NCBI RefSeq assembly: GCF_035083965.1
Contig: NC_089732.1
Location: 7,565,383-7,629,382 of the forward strand
DNA: 64,000 bases
From: Branchiostoma lanceolatum
Taxonomy: Eukaryota; Chordata; Leptocardii; Amphioxiformes; Branchiostomatidae
Direction: 5' to 3'
Every line of letters begins with the position of its first letter. The stretch's first letter is position 1. The position numbers and the translations under genes were made by a program. Positions 43,689 through 54,900 of the stretch are shown here, piece by piece. The notes below the pieces were generated by a model. It had not been told where the DNA came from. It did not search any database and saw only the letters and a list, made by a program, of their open reading frames with translations.

Positions 43689-46600
43689 ATGTTCGGCATG
43701 TTGTTGGAGTTTGCAGTCGTCCTGTTGGTGATGTTGTTATGGCTGGTGTTCGTGCTGTGTGTGGTGTTGGGACTGGCACTTTTCATCTGCGCCTACTTCT
43801 TCCCACAACTGGGCGAGAGGGCCTTCAACTTCTGCAGGTCAGTTGTCTGTGTGGTCAATGAACATTATAAATAAGTTGAATAGTTTTCCTGCAACAAAGA
43901 GTTGTAAGTCAATAAGTCAATGTTTTGTTTTTCACATCTGTTATAACGTTACGGGATTACACCAGTAAATTAATTGTTTTGCAAGGTTAATTGCGGCCAT
44001 TGCTGCTTGTTTTATGTTTGATAGGACATATACTGTTCGCGTTGAAGTGGTAACTGTGAAAACTGCAAACATGAAACCAAATTTCAAGAATTATAGTAAT
44101 TTAATATCTAAAGAAACATTGTAGCTTCTCTTGGCCAAAGGTTTCATATTACAAAATAAATGTTTCATACAAAGACTTGTAGTCAACAGATATTTCATTT
44201 TATGATAACAGTTACAGAACACGCCAGTTACTAGTATCTTACTAAGTTTTTACAGACCTTTTTGTTTATGCATATAGTAATACAATAGCCTGTGAAATGC
44301 TTTTGTAGGGAAAAGATCAGCCAGTATATCAACAGCCTACCTCAAGCTCCCCCTGGCCGTGCAGATGGTACTGCAGGTGGCACAACAGGTGGTTACCAGA
44401 ACCAGGAACAGACCGGACAGAACCAGGACCAAACTGGTCCTGCTAGTACAGAATACAGCCGGCCCAGGGACCCAGGAGTCAACTATGACTGTCCCATCTG
44501 TCTGGATAGGGCCAAGTTTGCCACAGAGACCAACTGTGGACATGTCTTCTGTGGTAAGAACTATCCACTATCTTATACATCAAGCTACTGTATTAGTGAA
44601 GACCTGCTTTACTATGTCTTCATTATGTTTACCTTCACAGACGGGAAACACAATGTTTTTGATCTATTTCTACCTCTTCTTCTCCCATTCCAATTAACAA
44701 ATACTAGGTCAATGACCAGGGCTATACGGCTGTCACCATGGTTGCTGAAAGTGTAGCAGACACCTGTGGTATTTGATTATATGATGTATCAAGTGGCAGG
44801 ACAGAGCTGGAGGGGCTGGTCACCATATATATAGGAAATTATCTTTGAGTAAGAATAAACAGGATTGTAAGGCTAGACCATGTTAAAGTAAACATTTTGT
44901 ATTTGCAGATGATGCTACATGTGTACCTTTCTAGTTGACAAATTCATCCCTTTGTTGAATTATTCATTTATTCACTCATTCCATCATTTTTCACCTGCAG
45001 GCCCATGTATCCTGAGGTACTGGGACAGAGCAACCAGACCAGTCAAATGCCCCTACTGCAGACAGTCAGTAAGTACTCATAGTCTTTACCAGACTAACTA
45101 CACCTAGTAGCTATAGAGAGAATATTTGCCAGGGAAGTTTGACCACCAGAGGGTTTCATTTGCAAGGCGAAATATTGACGTGACTGACTCTACTGGCCAA
45201 TTATTCCTTTTTTTTGCCAAATTCTACAATCCATGTGCCCGACAGTGGTAGGATTAGGCCTGGTGGAGGCTTAAGTACTCAGAAAGATCACACATTGTAC
45301 ATCCTTCCTTTGTTGTACCTGTGTCCTTTACAAACCTCTCTCTGCTAAGGTACCCCTTGGGCAACACAAAAGTTTTATTGGCCACTGAATTGGGGAGATT
45401 GTTGCCTTGTCTGATTTTAGTTTTTCGTTCCCTTGATCATGTGATCCATTCTCCTTCCCAGGTCACTCTAATGATGAAGTGTTTTAGTGAGGAGGATCTC
45501 CGCTCTCCAGACCAGGAGACTGTCAGTCAACAAGTCAGCCGGTATAACAGGGCATTCCTGGAGGAGCCAAGAGGGGTAGGTGGTCCTAATCATTTAGCAA
45601 GTCTTAGCAAGTAATCTTTAGCAAGTCTTAGCAAATAATCTTGGCATTTTAGACTATATTCATAAGAATCAGAAAAGCATGTCTCAGAATTTATGGTGAC
45701 CCCTTATTACCTCTGGGAAGGAGGTTCACCTCTGATGGGGGTACTGTTTCTGTCTGCGTTTGTGTTTTTGCACCTATATAACTAAAGATCCTTTTGATGG
45801 ATTTGTTTGATTTGGTATGTGAGTAGTTATTGAGGCCAAACCGTGAGTTATCTGGGGATTAAGTGCCCCCTAGCATTATTTTCAGGTACTGCAGCATTAC
45901 AGGCCCCTTGCTGAAAGTACAGTAGTGTGGTATAGTTCATGAACAGCTGGTTTAATAGCTGACCCTGAGACGAATGACCCAAGGATGGGATGAGATAGCT
46001 GGGATTGATTTAGGGAAGAAGGGGAGGTTCACTAACATCTGTGATGGCTAGGGCTATGGCATTAAGAAGTTCACTAAAAGTTAACCTCACAAATATTTCA
46101 CAGAGGTATGAGTCTATGAGATCTTTGATTTGTTGTTTCGCTCTTAGCTGGTATAGATAGAGTTACTTAGTTTTAGGTACTAATCCAAGATTAGAAAAAA
46201 ATACATTAACTGTATCACTAGCAAGCATGATAAAACGTAAAACTATAATACAATGCTAAACTTTCTTTCAACACTATAGGTATTCAAAGATCAAATTTTC
46301 AAAGATCACTGTCGCCTTCTTCAGGATCAATAATGACCTATCACATATGAACGTAAACTCGCGAGAGTTACAGACTTGACTTTATTGACATGTGTCTTTA
46401 CGGATACGTGACGTCAGCAATTGGTCAAACATATTTTGTCCCTACAGTTCATCACATCTGTACGTGACCTTCCCACCATCCTGCGCCATATATGGGGAGA
46501 CATGTTCACAGTGGGAGGGCTGTTCACCCTCCTTACCTGGGAGCGCATGCCTGTCTATCTACTCACCTGTGTGCTGTACCTGGCCTCACCTATCGACCTC

Positions 46601-46720
46601 ATCCCCGAGATGTTCTTTGGGCCACTTGGTCTCCTTGACGATGCATACGTCGTCATACGCCTGCTGATTTATGTGTCTAACGTTTATAGAAGAATTGTTG
46701 CAGAAATTGAAGTTGACTAG
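43689..46720 (+). CDS. RNF170-like RING E3 ligase, divergent paralogue
   Basis: Exons: 43689-43837, 44309-44553, 45001-45068, 45462-45575, 46448-46720; 849 nt, 282 residues. Order: N-terminal membrane segment (residues about 4-35), a Gln/Gly/Thr-rich linker, a C3HC4 RING at 111-151 ([33 protein letters not shown]), then a DUF1232-like C-terminal segment with MFTVGGLF, ASPIDLIPE and GLLDDAYVV. RNF170 is an ER E3 ligase acting on IP3 receptors; a similar location is likely, the substrate unknown. Exon phases (2,1,0,0) and the 114-nt fourth exon equal those of the RNF170 gene at 49123-51511. The last RING loop is two residues shorter (68-nt versus 74-nt exon). An upstream start in the same open frame is possible but less likely. 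Confidence 0.88.
45715..45925 (+). repeat. Dispersed repeat related to the 1-3110 element
   Basis: Shares diverged blocks with 500-640 of the first retroelement unit: a CTTTTGATGGAT block, GTGCCCCCTAGC-like text, and AGGTACTGCAG followed by GGGGC/GGCCCC text and CTGAAAGT. It is an old, partial copy in the intron of the RNF170-like gene. Confidence 0.5.
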
Positions 46721-47154
46721 TCTAATGTTAGAGATTATTTTATGAGCTTAATGTAGTTATACTGGGACAACTGTTTGTGTCCCCTGCAATGCATGCAATG
46801 GTGGCAGTGCATTATCTTTTGTATCTTTTTTTTTATGATACTCTGGTGATATATTATTTATTGGTCAGCAAAGAATGTTGATGCTATCAAGCTTTGATTG
46901 AAATACTGTAGTCAATGATTATTATGGAGCACATGAGAATTTTCTTGTGATGTTCATTTTTGTCTACGTGAAGATTAGGGCTACAAAGCAAATATAGGAT
47001 ACAGATATGCTTATATTGAGTAGCTATGCATCAACAAAATGGTCCAAATTTAGGTAGGGCTCTATTCTGAACAGTAAAGAATGTATATACATGCAGGACT
47101 CTTGACATTGTCAGGCTGGCCATTTTAAAAAAAATTTGCATAGACCATCTCTAG

Positions 47155-47415
47155 TGACAGTAGCACGATGGCCTTGTGGTTAGGATTGTTGACTGAGAAC
47201 CTGGAGGTTCCTGGAGTTCAAATCCCTGACAGGTCCTGATGTTGAAAGGCACACAAATTTCCTTACTTGACTCAGGTGTAAACAAGTACCTAGCTTCGGC
47301 AGGAACGTTTATTGGAGGTTCCTTTTTTGAGGAGAGCCACACCTCAAGTATTTTAAAGAATGCACCATACTTTGAAAAGAGAAGGGGCCCATCTAGGTGT
47401 GAGCGGATCAAATAA
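47155..47415 (+). mobile_element. tRNA-derived SINE
   Basis: GATGGCCTTGTGGTTAGGAT resembles a tRNA 5' half with an A box. About 30 bases on, GGAGTTCAAATCCCTGAC matches a B box (GTTCAAATCC). The following unrelated tail reaches an ATCAAATAAATC stretch near 47407. The cloverleaf is imperfect, so this is a SINE head and not a functional tRNA. Confidence 0.6.
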
Positions 47416-48319
47416 ATCAGTACAGATACACAGCTTGTCCTATTCAGAACAAACCTGCTGTGTTATGCAAATACAAACAAACAGTCAAAAGAAGCACACA
47501 AACACACACACATACATGTATGGTTTGACTTTTAATGCCTCCATCTTAACTGCATTTTTCATACATCATTGTAATATACAGCCATGACCCCCACTGGGGT
47601 AACTCTCTCTTAACTTAAAATAAATTCCCATCATAAATTAACATCAATAAAAATCTATAATTCCTCTAAGTACAATTCATAATCTACAATAATTCTCACT
47701 GTACACATCACATCAGAAACTCAAAGCACGAAATAAATACAACTAAAGCTCAGCAGGCAGAGCATTTAACATATTAGATTGAACTAGTTCTGCTGGGAAA
47801 CCTTTCCCCACATTTCTGTAAATTTCTCAAAACATAGATGAATACATATCATATTTACTTAAGATATCTGAATCAAGGTACAAATATCCTGTTGATCATC
47901 ATGGCTCAAGTAATACTGGTTTTGCACTAGGCTGCTGTTAAACAACAGCTCTCAGCACTTTGCTCCTACAAGCTGCCTCCATCACTATGAGTGTACCCTT
48001 GATACAGGATGTTGTTTCCTGCGGGCACCATAAGTAATTCTGTATCTTCCTGAAGTCTTTCAGACAACAGTTGTGCATTGAAGTGCAAAGCAGAAGCTAT
48101 TTTACATCTGCAGGCAGGCAGTTTTGTTTCCTATCTCAACTTCCGACAGCCCTTGTGTAAAAAGAATACTCACCATGGTGAAATTGACAGACTATACTAG
48201 ATTGCAGATTTCACTGCAACACATTTCTGTCATACACTTTCACTCTCCTTCTTTGAGAACTATGGACTTTGACAGCTTACCCTCCTTTAACAGCGCTTAA
48301 AGTTAAACCCGCTCGGGAC

Positions 48320-48658
48320 CGGGAAATGCTCAGCAAACCTTCCCGGTCTCAGCCCTGCTCTTTCGAATGGATATTTTTGGTATTGGGGGTGTCACTGACA
48401 GTTGCTTATAAATAATTAATGAGCTAGCCTTATTTGACACAAACAGCCGTTATTTTGTTCTGAACCCCAAGTAGTGATGTAAGACGTAACCTGATTGGCT
48501 GATGGCTTCCCAGCAACCTTTGCGTTCTTTTCCACGAGATGAGCTTGTGCCAATCCTCTGATTGGCTGAAAGCTGTTTGCTGGTGACGCCCCCAATACCC
48601 AAAATCTTCGTTCAAACAAGCAGGGCTGACACCGGGAGGGTTTGCCGAGCATTTCCCG
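48320..48658. mobile_element. 339-bp MITE with about 75-bp inverted ends
   Basis: The left end CGGGAAATGCTCAGCAAACC is mirrored by the right end GGTTTGCCGAGCATTTCCCG. Inverted similarity continues through AGCCCTGCT/AGCAGGGCT and GGTATTGGGGG/CCCCCAATACC. No coding capacity. Located between the convergent RNF170 genes. Confidence 0.8.
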
Positions 48659-49122
48659 CTAAAGGAGAGTGTGACAGCTGAGTTAGCCTGAGTACCATTT
48701 AAACTTTCTAAAAAGTTTAGATACAAAGGATGTTATTGCCATTTTGGTTACCTGAAAGTCTTTTACAAAATGTCAGCTCTTGACAAAGTAGAAAAGTCGT
48801 TTCAGTTTACAAAGATTGTCACTCTTGACGGTTATTGCACTTTGCTGTGTATTATTAGTATCAGTGCTTGATATAGAAAGGTGGTACCAGTATTGCCAAG
48901 GCTATTATAAGGCAAGGTGGTAAGAGGAATAGTATGACACAGCAATCTGTTATCTTCTGATATTCTATAAAGTTCCATGAAACTGCATGTCTTTTACAGT
49001 TTTAGCTCTTTCATTGTCCACAAATTTCCCTGTTTGTAAAGTTGTTATATTTATATACAAATGTACTGTTGTACAGCTATGTATTTTTTTAAGGTCCCTC
49101 CCTGTATGATGGCCCAGATGTT

Positions 49123-51511
49123 TCACTCTGGATCCCCTCCAAGCCCCAACTCTCCCCTATTGGCCACGAAGGTCCTGTACATGATTGACACGTAGATCAG
49201 CAACACCAGGATGACAAAAACGTCGTCCACCAGCCCAAGAATACCAAACGCTCCCTCCGGGATGATGTCCAGCGGCGAAATGAAGTACAGTATGGCACCG
49301 AGCAGAATGAGAAACACGCGTACACGAAACATCATGACCAGCCCGCCAACGGTGAACAGCTCAACGAAAGCATGACGTAGCAAGGTCGGAAGGTCGTACA
49401 GGTAATCCAGCCACTACAGGGGGAAAATGTCAAAGATTAAAACACAACTCTTTTTACATGGACTGATCAATTATTCAATCCAATCATTCAAAACCCACCA
49501 ATGATAAACGTGTAGGTACAATACATACAGTCACTATGCTCAAGTATCTAAGTCATGAGACCACCAACCTCCCATAGTAGATTAACATGGAACCCACAGA
49601 TGGTCTTAGTAACTCTTACGCAAAAAGAAAGACTTAACTTTGGCTTCTATATATAGGCCAGAATGTAAGAAACAACTTACAGAGGCCTGGAAAAACACTA
49701 CTAGTACATTGTACTACATACCGGCCTGGGCTCTCCAGAGTATCTTCTGTTGTAAGCATTTATTTCTCCAGCGATCTGCACCAAGTCATCTGAACCATTC
49801 TCTTCTTCAGTAAACAGAGGTAGCAACAGAGTCACCTGACACAGAAACATGAAATTTGACGGTTAGAATTATTCATCAGGACATATCAGCACTTTGGCAT
49901 TTTGAACTGTGGTCACTTTGTCCATACTAGACCAACAGAAGGCTTTTATTTCTGAGAATTTACCTCCCAACAGCTGTTGATGGTAGATATACTGCAGTGT
50001 TGTAAACTTTAAAGCCAATTTCTGTAAATAAGACTGCCTCTCCAAGTTCAAGATTGGACTGTACAGCCATAGCAGACGCTGCGGTCAGCCTACTACAGAC
50101 TGACCATGATGTGATGTCATTGGCTCCCGAGACAGATGGCTGCCAACGATTCTAAAGCCACATCGGTGCCAAAAGCGCTTTTTAGATATATTCTTGTTAA
50201 AAGATGTTAAAGTTGACATTGCAATGAAACTGATCTAAAGATAAACAAGGTTTAGTAAGTTTTTTCTGTCCTCACTGTTTGTCTGCAGACAGGACAGCCC
50301 ACTGCTCCCAGCCACCTCCCATGTCTCCAGTACATCAGGATACAGTTGGCTGTGCAACAATGACAAAGGGAAAAAACACTGTCTGTATATGCATTGTTTC
50401 ATGTTGCAATTAGCCCTCAGGCAAGAACTTGCAAATAAAACTCAATAATTATTATCATCTTGACTGACCACAGAATACGTGTCCACAGTTTGTTTCCACG
50501 GCAAAGTTGGTGTTCTCCATACATATGGGACACTGCCCGTTATTGGTGAACCTGGGCTGCCTGTCGCTCTGGGTGTCATCCAACCCCAGCTGCTGTCGTG
50601 CCTCGAGGATACGCGTCCTGTGATCGGGGTGGATGGTTGTTCCCATGGCCTGCTGTTGGCTGTTTCGGAGGAAGGAGGAACAAGATGTATCAAAGATGTT
50701 GGTATGCCAACTGGATAGAATTAAAGAAATTCTCAAAATTCCCAGTTGCTTGAGTAGCTATTATTTGGCATATCTTATTACCTGGATGTCTGACTTTCAT
50801 TAATGTACATGTAGATGTTGATTGTTGACAAGTAGTAATTTGTACAATGTACTTGCTATATGGATTTAAGTTTGCGTAAATTGAATATGTTATGTTTGAA
50901 GATTTATTGTTATAAAGGAAAGAGCCTGAAGGATTTATGCATGTATGGAAATTGAAAATCATTATTATCAAAGAAACATTACATATAACCTTATACTTTA
51001 AAAGTTATGACAACTATAACAATACCATACTATACACAGAACTTTTACAATAACGCTCTTGTCCACTTATCAACAGGCTATAAGTTAATTAGATTTTCCA
51101 AATTCAGTGTTTAAAAAAAAATTAGGTGACAAATGTTAACTTGATTTTACATGATGTGTACACAAATTATGTCGTCCTCTCCTCTTAAAATACACTTTAG
51201 CCTAGTTTTCAAAGGTTCAAGATGTTGAAATATGACTTAATGTCTTGAAGGCTGTTAGAAAATTGCTCAAATGCCAGGCGTCTTTCAAAATTACTGTCTA
51301 TCTAAATACAAAGTGAAAGTGTTATACCATGACGTGTACATGACCCTCACCCCCCCTCCCCATGTGATACTCACTTCCATCTGTACAGCACGGAGCCTAT
51401 GGACACCATCATCATGCCCACCATCAGGCTGATGTACACAAGCTCATCCCCGATCCCTTCCACTAACGTTCCGGTTTCCGGACCGCCCATCCCTTCCAGC
51501 ACGTCCTCCAT
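49123..51511 (-). CDS. RNF170: RNF170, ER-membrane RING E3 ubiquitin ligase
   Basis: Exons on the minus strand: 51511-51375, 50659-50469, 50349-50276, 49835-49722, 49413-49123; 807 nt, 268 residues, against about 258 in human. Vertebrate RNF170 ubiquitinates activated IP3 receptors at the ER. Visible: one membrane segment in exon 1 ([17 protein letters not shown]), a C3HC4 RING at residues 89-131 ([33 protein letters not shown]), [25 protein letters not shown], then [20 protein letters not shown] and the C-terminal hydrophobic pair [17 protein letters not shown] and [20 protein letters not shown]. All are close to human RNF170. It is head-to-head with HOOK (462 bp between start codons) and tail-to-tail with its paralogue. 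Confidence 0.95.
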
Positions 51512-51973
51512 TCCGGAGAAATCCGGACGTATGCACCTGTAGCTTACAAATCCGGAAGTGAACTGACCAGAAAATGTTTCGACAAGTACGCATGCGCCAT
51601 GACCTTTAGATCGTGGTACATTAGGGATTGACCATTTTAAACAGCTTTCAGTTGAAATAATTACATTATTTAAGAACACTATATAAAAAAACAAGTAAAA
51701 CTGCTATCTAACCATTTAGAATATGTAAAATTATACTATATGAATTGTTTTAAAGAATTTCTTCTCAAAAGATTTATTTTAGGGAAAGTTCAGACAACCA
51801 AAAATCGTATATAACGTACTGTCCCCAGAGATTGCGTACTAGGCGGGTTGTCGGTTTCCTCCCAAAGTCGCAGATCGGCGAAAACGTCGGAATTTCCCCA
51901 TGATCTGATCAATCCAACCGGAATTTGAACACATTAGAGCCGTTAGAAGAGCCTAGAAGTCGCGAGGATCGTC
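51512..51973. promoter_or_regulatory. Bidirectional RNF170/HOOK promoter with ETS and NRF1-like sites
   Basis: 462 bp between divergent start codons. Contains TCCGGAAGTG at 51551-51560 (ETS/GABP consensus), further CCGGA motifs nearby, and ACGCATGCGCC around 51588-51598, close to the NRF1 site. No TATA box at a useful place. These features are typical of housekeeping bidirectional promoters; factor binding is inferred. Confidence 0.65.
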
Positions 51974-54900
51974 ATGGACAAGACGGAGCTGTGCGAGTGC
52001 CTGGTACAATGGGTAAGTTTGTGTGTGTGACTGCGTGGCAGATATACACTAGCCCAGTTTTGAGGAAGGGGGGGGGGCACTCTGTCTGCAAACAAATGGG
52101 AGCATCTGTTGCCGTCACGAGATATGAGGATACAAAGTTCTTTTTATCGGGAAGAAGAGTCGTGATCAGGAAGTAAAGGAATACTCTGGTTTCATGCAGT
52201 CCCAGTTTTGGAAAGCACAATCGCCTAGACAACTCCTAATTTGTTTTGTTTACGTCGTAATCGAATTTGAAAAGTTTGGAATTTGTTTTCGTCTTTGGGT
52301 TTAGAATCATATAGGCCTAAGGGGTGTTTATGTAGGTCATGTAGACAATTTTTAGTTTCAGATGTTTGTATTGTTCATTACATGATATGATAACTTGGTC
52401 AAATTGGAAATTCTGAATCATAGGTCATAATTTGTGACCTTAGACGGCTAAGTTATCACTCAACATACATAGTTATAAGTTTCATATAGTTTGTAGTTAT
52501 GATACTACATGTAAATGTTGATTGAAGCTTTGGTGGCTGTAAGTTAAGTACCTTCTGAAATATGAGAACAGTGGTAAGTAGATACTACAGAGTAGTACAT
52601 TGAATGACTGATTGTCTGATATGTGTCAAATAGACAACATGTGTGTTAGAATATAACTGTCAACAGTATAGCGTATATACTCTGAACTTTTTCATCCATA
52701 ATCACATAGGAATGAAGATAAAATTCATCTCAATGTTGTACAGTCTGTATAGCCGGTATAACCACCATTCGGCATAACACACCATTCATGTACAAGCAAG
52801 AAAAATCATGAACATAGCATAACTTAAGTCATGACATTAAATTACAAAATGTATTTTCGATGACTTCACAATAACCAAGTACTTGACCATTTTCTGAGAA
52901 ATCACTTCTGTTGCAGCAAAATAGAGTGTTCAATCCCAGTTTTAAACAGCTGTTTTCCTCTGTTAAACATGAAGTCAGTCTCTTGTTTTGCAGAAGAACA
53001 GAAATGGGGATTCCCTAATTTGGACCTCTTCCTGTGTTTTTGTTTCTTTGCCAGCTGTCAAAGGATTCAAGCATGAACTACAAATATGATTTTACATGTT
53101 GTGAAGTATGAAACTATGGCTTAAAATTTGATTAGATGACTTGTTGATCTTGCAAAGCTCTGTTTAGCTGTTTTCCATTTGGGTGAGGTTGCCTTGGTCA
53201 TACCGGTACGAGCCATTCATGCACATAGAATTTCATGAAGATTAAGTTAGATGAAAGGAGTAAATAAAAATGTGTAACAAACTGTGTAACTATGGAACAA
53301 AAATGTCAAATTAAAGAAATCTAAATGCCTATTTAGTACATGTAAGTGCCCAAAAAAGCATTCCATCTGAATGTATTTGGCATTTTGCCCAAGAAGGACA
53401 ATGATCAAGTGTTAGTGTTACTGTTAGGTCTTACTAAGTTTGCAAAGCTTTTAGGAAATGCAGATTAAACGATTTCTAACTAATACATTAGTATGCATGA
53501 TACCTTAATGTGGGTCAGTTCTATGGCAAAATTAAAATTACTTTTGTGACTAAGATATGTTAGTCCAACTTCCAAAAAACAATGTAACAAATTTGATGTA
53601 GAACTGAAGTCAAATCTTGAAAATAGCATGCAACTTGCATTTTGCATATGGGTATTTCGAGGCCTGGTAAGGAAAGAAGAGCTTATGATTCAGTTAAAAC
53701 TAGGACTCCTTATGTAACTGCTGATGACTGGAAAGTCTTATCTGTAGTTAAAGTCAACATTGTTATCATCTTAAGTGGTTATGACGTAAGGACAAAGTAA
53801 ACCCTTCTTGTCCCCTGGAGTCTTCCTCTACTTTAGCTATAGCTAGCAAAATGTTTTGATGTTTGATAAAGGTTGAAAATTTACCACGGTGCATCCCAAT
53901 TTATAACAGCATTAAGTCCAGTTGACAACAGTCCATACCTGTTTGACGCAACTGTATCTTGTGTATAATCCAGATGTCAACTGTCACCACTGCTGAGCTT
54001 AAAGGTCAAATGAAGATACAGTACTGTAATTCTTGAAAGTGTTGCTTTAGTTTCATGTTTGCAGTTTTCTCAATGATTGACGGTTTCATCGTGACTATAG
54101 TGCAACTTAAAACCACCAAGAACACTCCATTTTCTCCTTATGGCAAAATTGAATCACTGTAAACTTAAAGGCATTTATACTTACAGTATTGCAAAACTAA
54201 CATATGATGTCAGCTAGTTCAAGTACTTGGCAGCCAGCCAGAATGCCCATATTTAATGGTGCAACAACTAGATGTTCCTGTACATGATTGAACAATAGAT
54301 AAAGCAGACATGACGGAATATCTGACATCTTGTCTCCTTCCCCAGCTACAGACATTCAGTCTGAATGCCCCACACAAGACAGTAGAGGACCTTGGTGATG
54401 GCGTTGCAATGAGTGAAGCACTGTGTCAAATGTAAGTATAAAATTATTATGTCTGGTAACTTATGATCGTGACTTTCAATTGAAAAAAAAAGCAAGCAAG
54501 AATGTCTTTATTTTTAATAGTGTAGATAACCTGGTAGACAAACTACTTGGCGTCTAGTACATTTTTATCTGGAGTAATCAAGATATTTTAGTTATTAGCG
54601 ACTCGCCGAGTTTTTGATATGTTCTAACACTTTGCAACATGATTCTTTGCCCCTCCCCTAGTGCCCCAGACTATTTCAGTGAGACATGGTTCGGCAAGAT
54701 AAAACAGGACGCCGGGGAAAACTGGAGACTCAGGGTGAGTTGGGCTGAACATTATGTACATATTAATAATGATGTAGTTGTATTTTTGACACCTTACCAG
54801 TTGTAATGCCAATAACATCTAAAAACGTTTGTTGATTCATTTAGATGTGGACAATTTTTGCTGATGGTTGTCTTTCTTTACTTTAATTTTCCTCTCCACA

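Larger units (their letters stand above)
46721..49122. other. Non-coding gap between convergent RNF170 genes
   Basis: The 3' flanks of two tail-to-tail genes. It holds a tRNA-like SINE near 47155 and an inverted-repeat MITE at 48320-48658. No exon pattern was seen on either strand. Confidence 0.65.

Noticed and set aside
47155..47240. Functional tRNA gene
   Set aside because: Box-like motifs present but the acceptor stem does not pair well and a non-tRNA tail follows; better read as a SINE.
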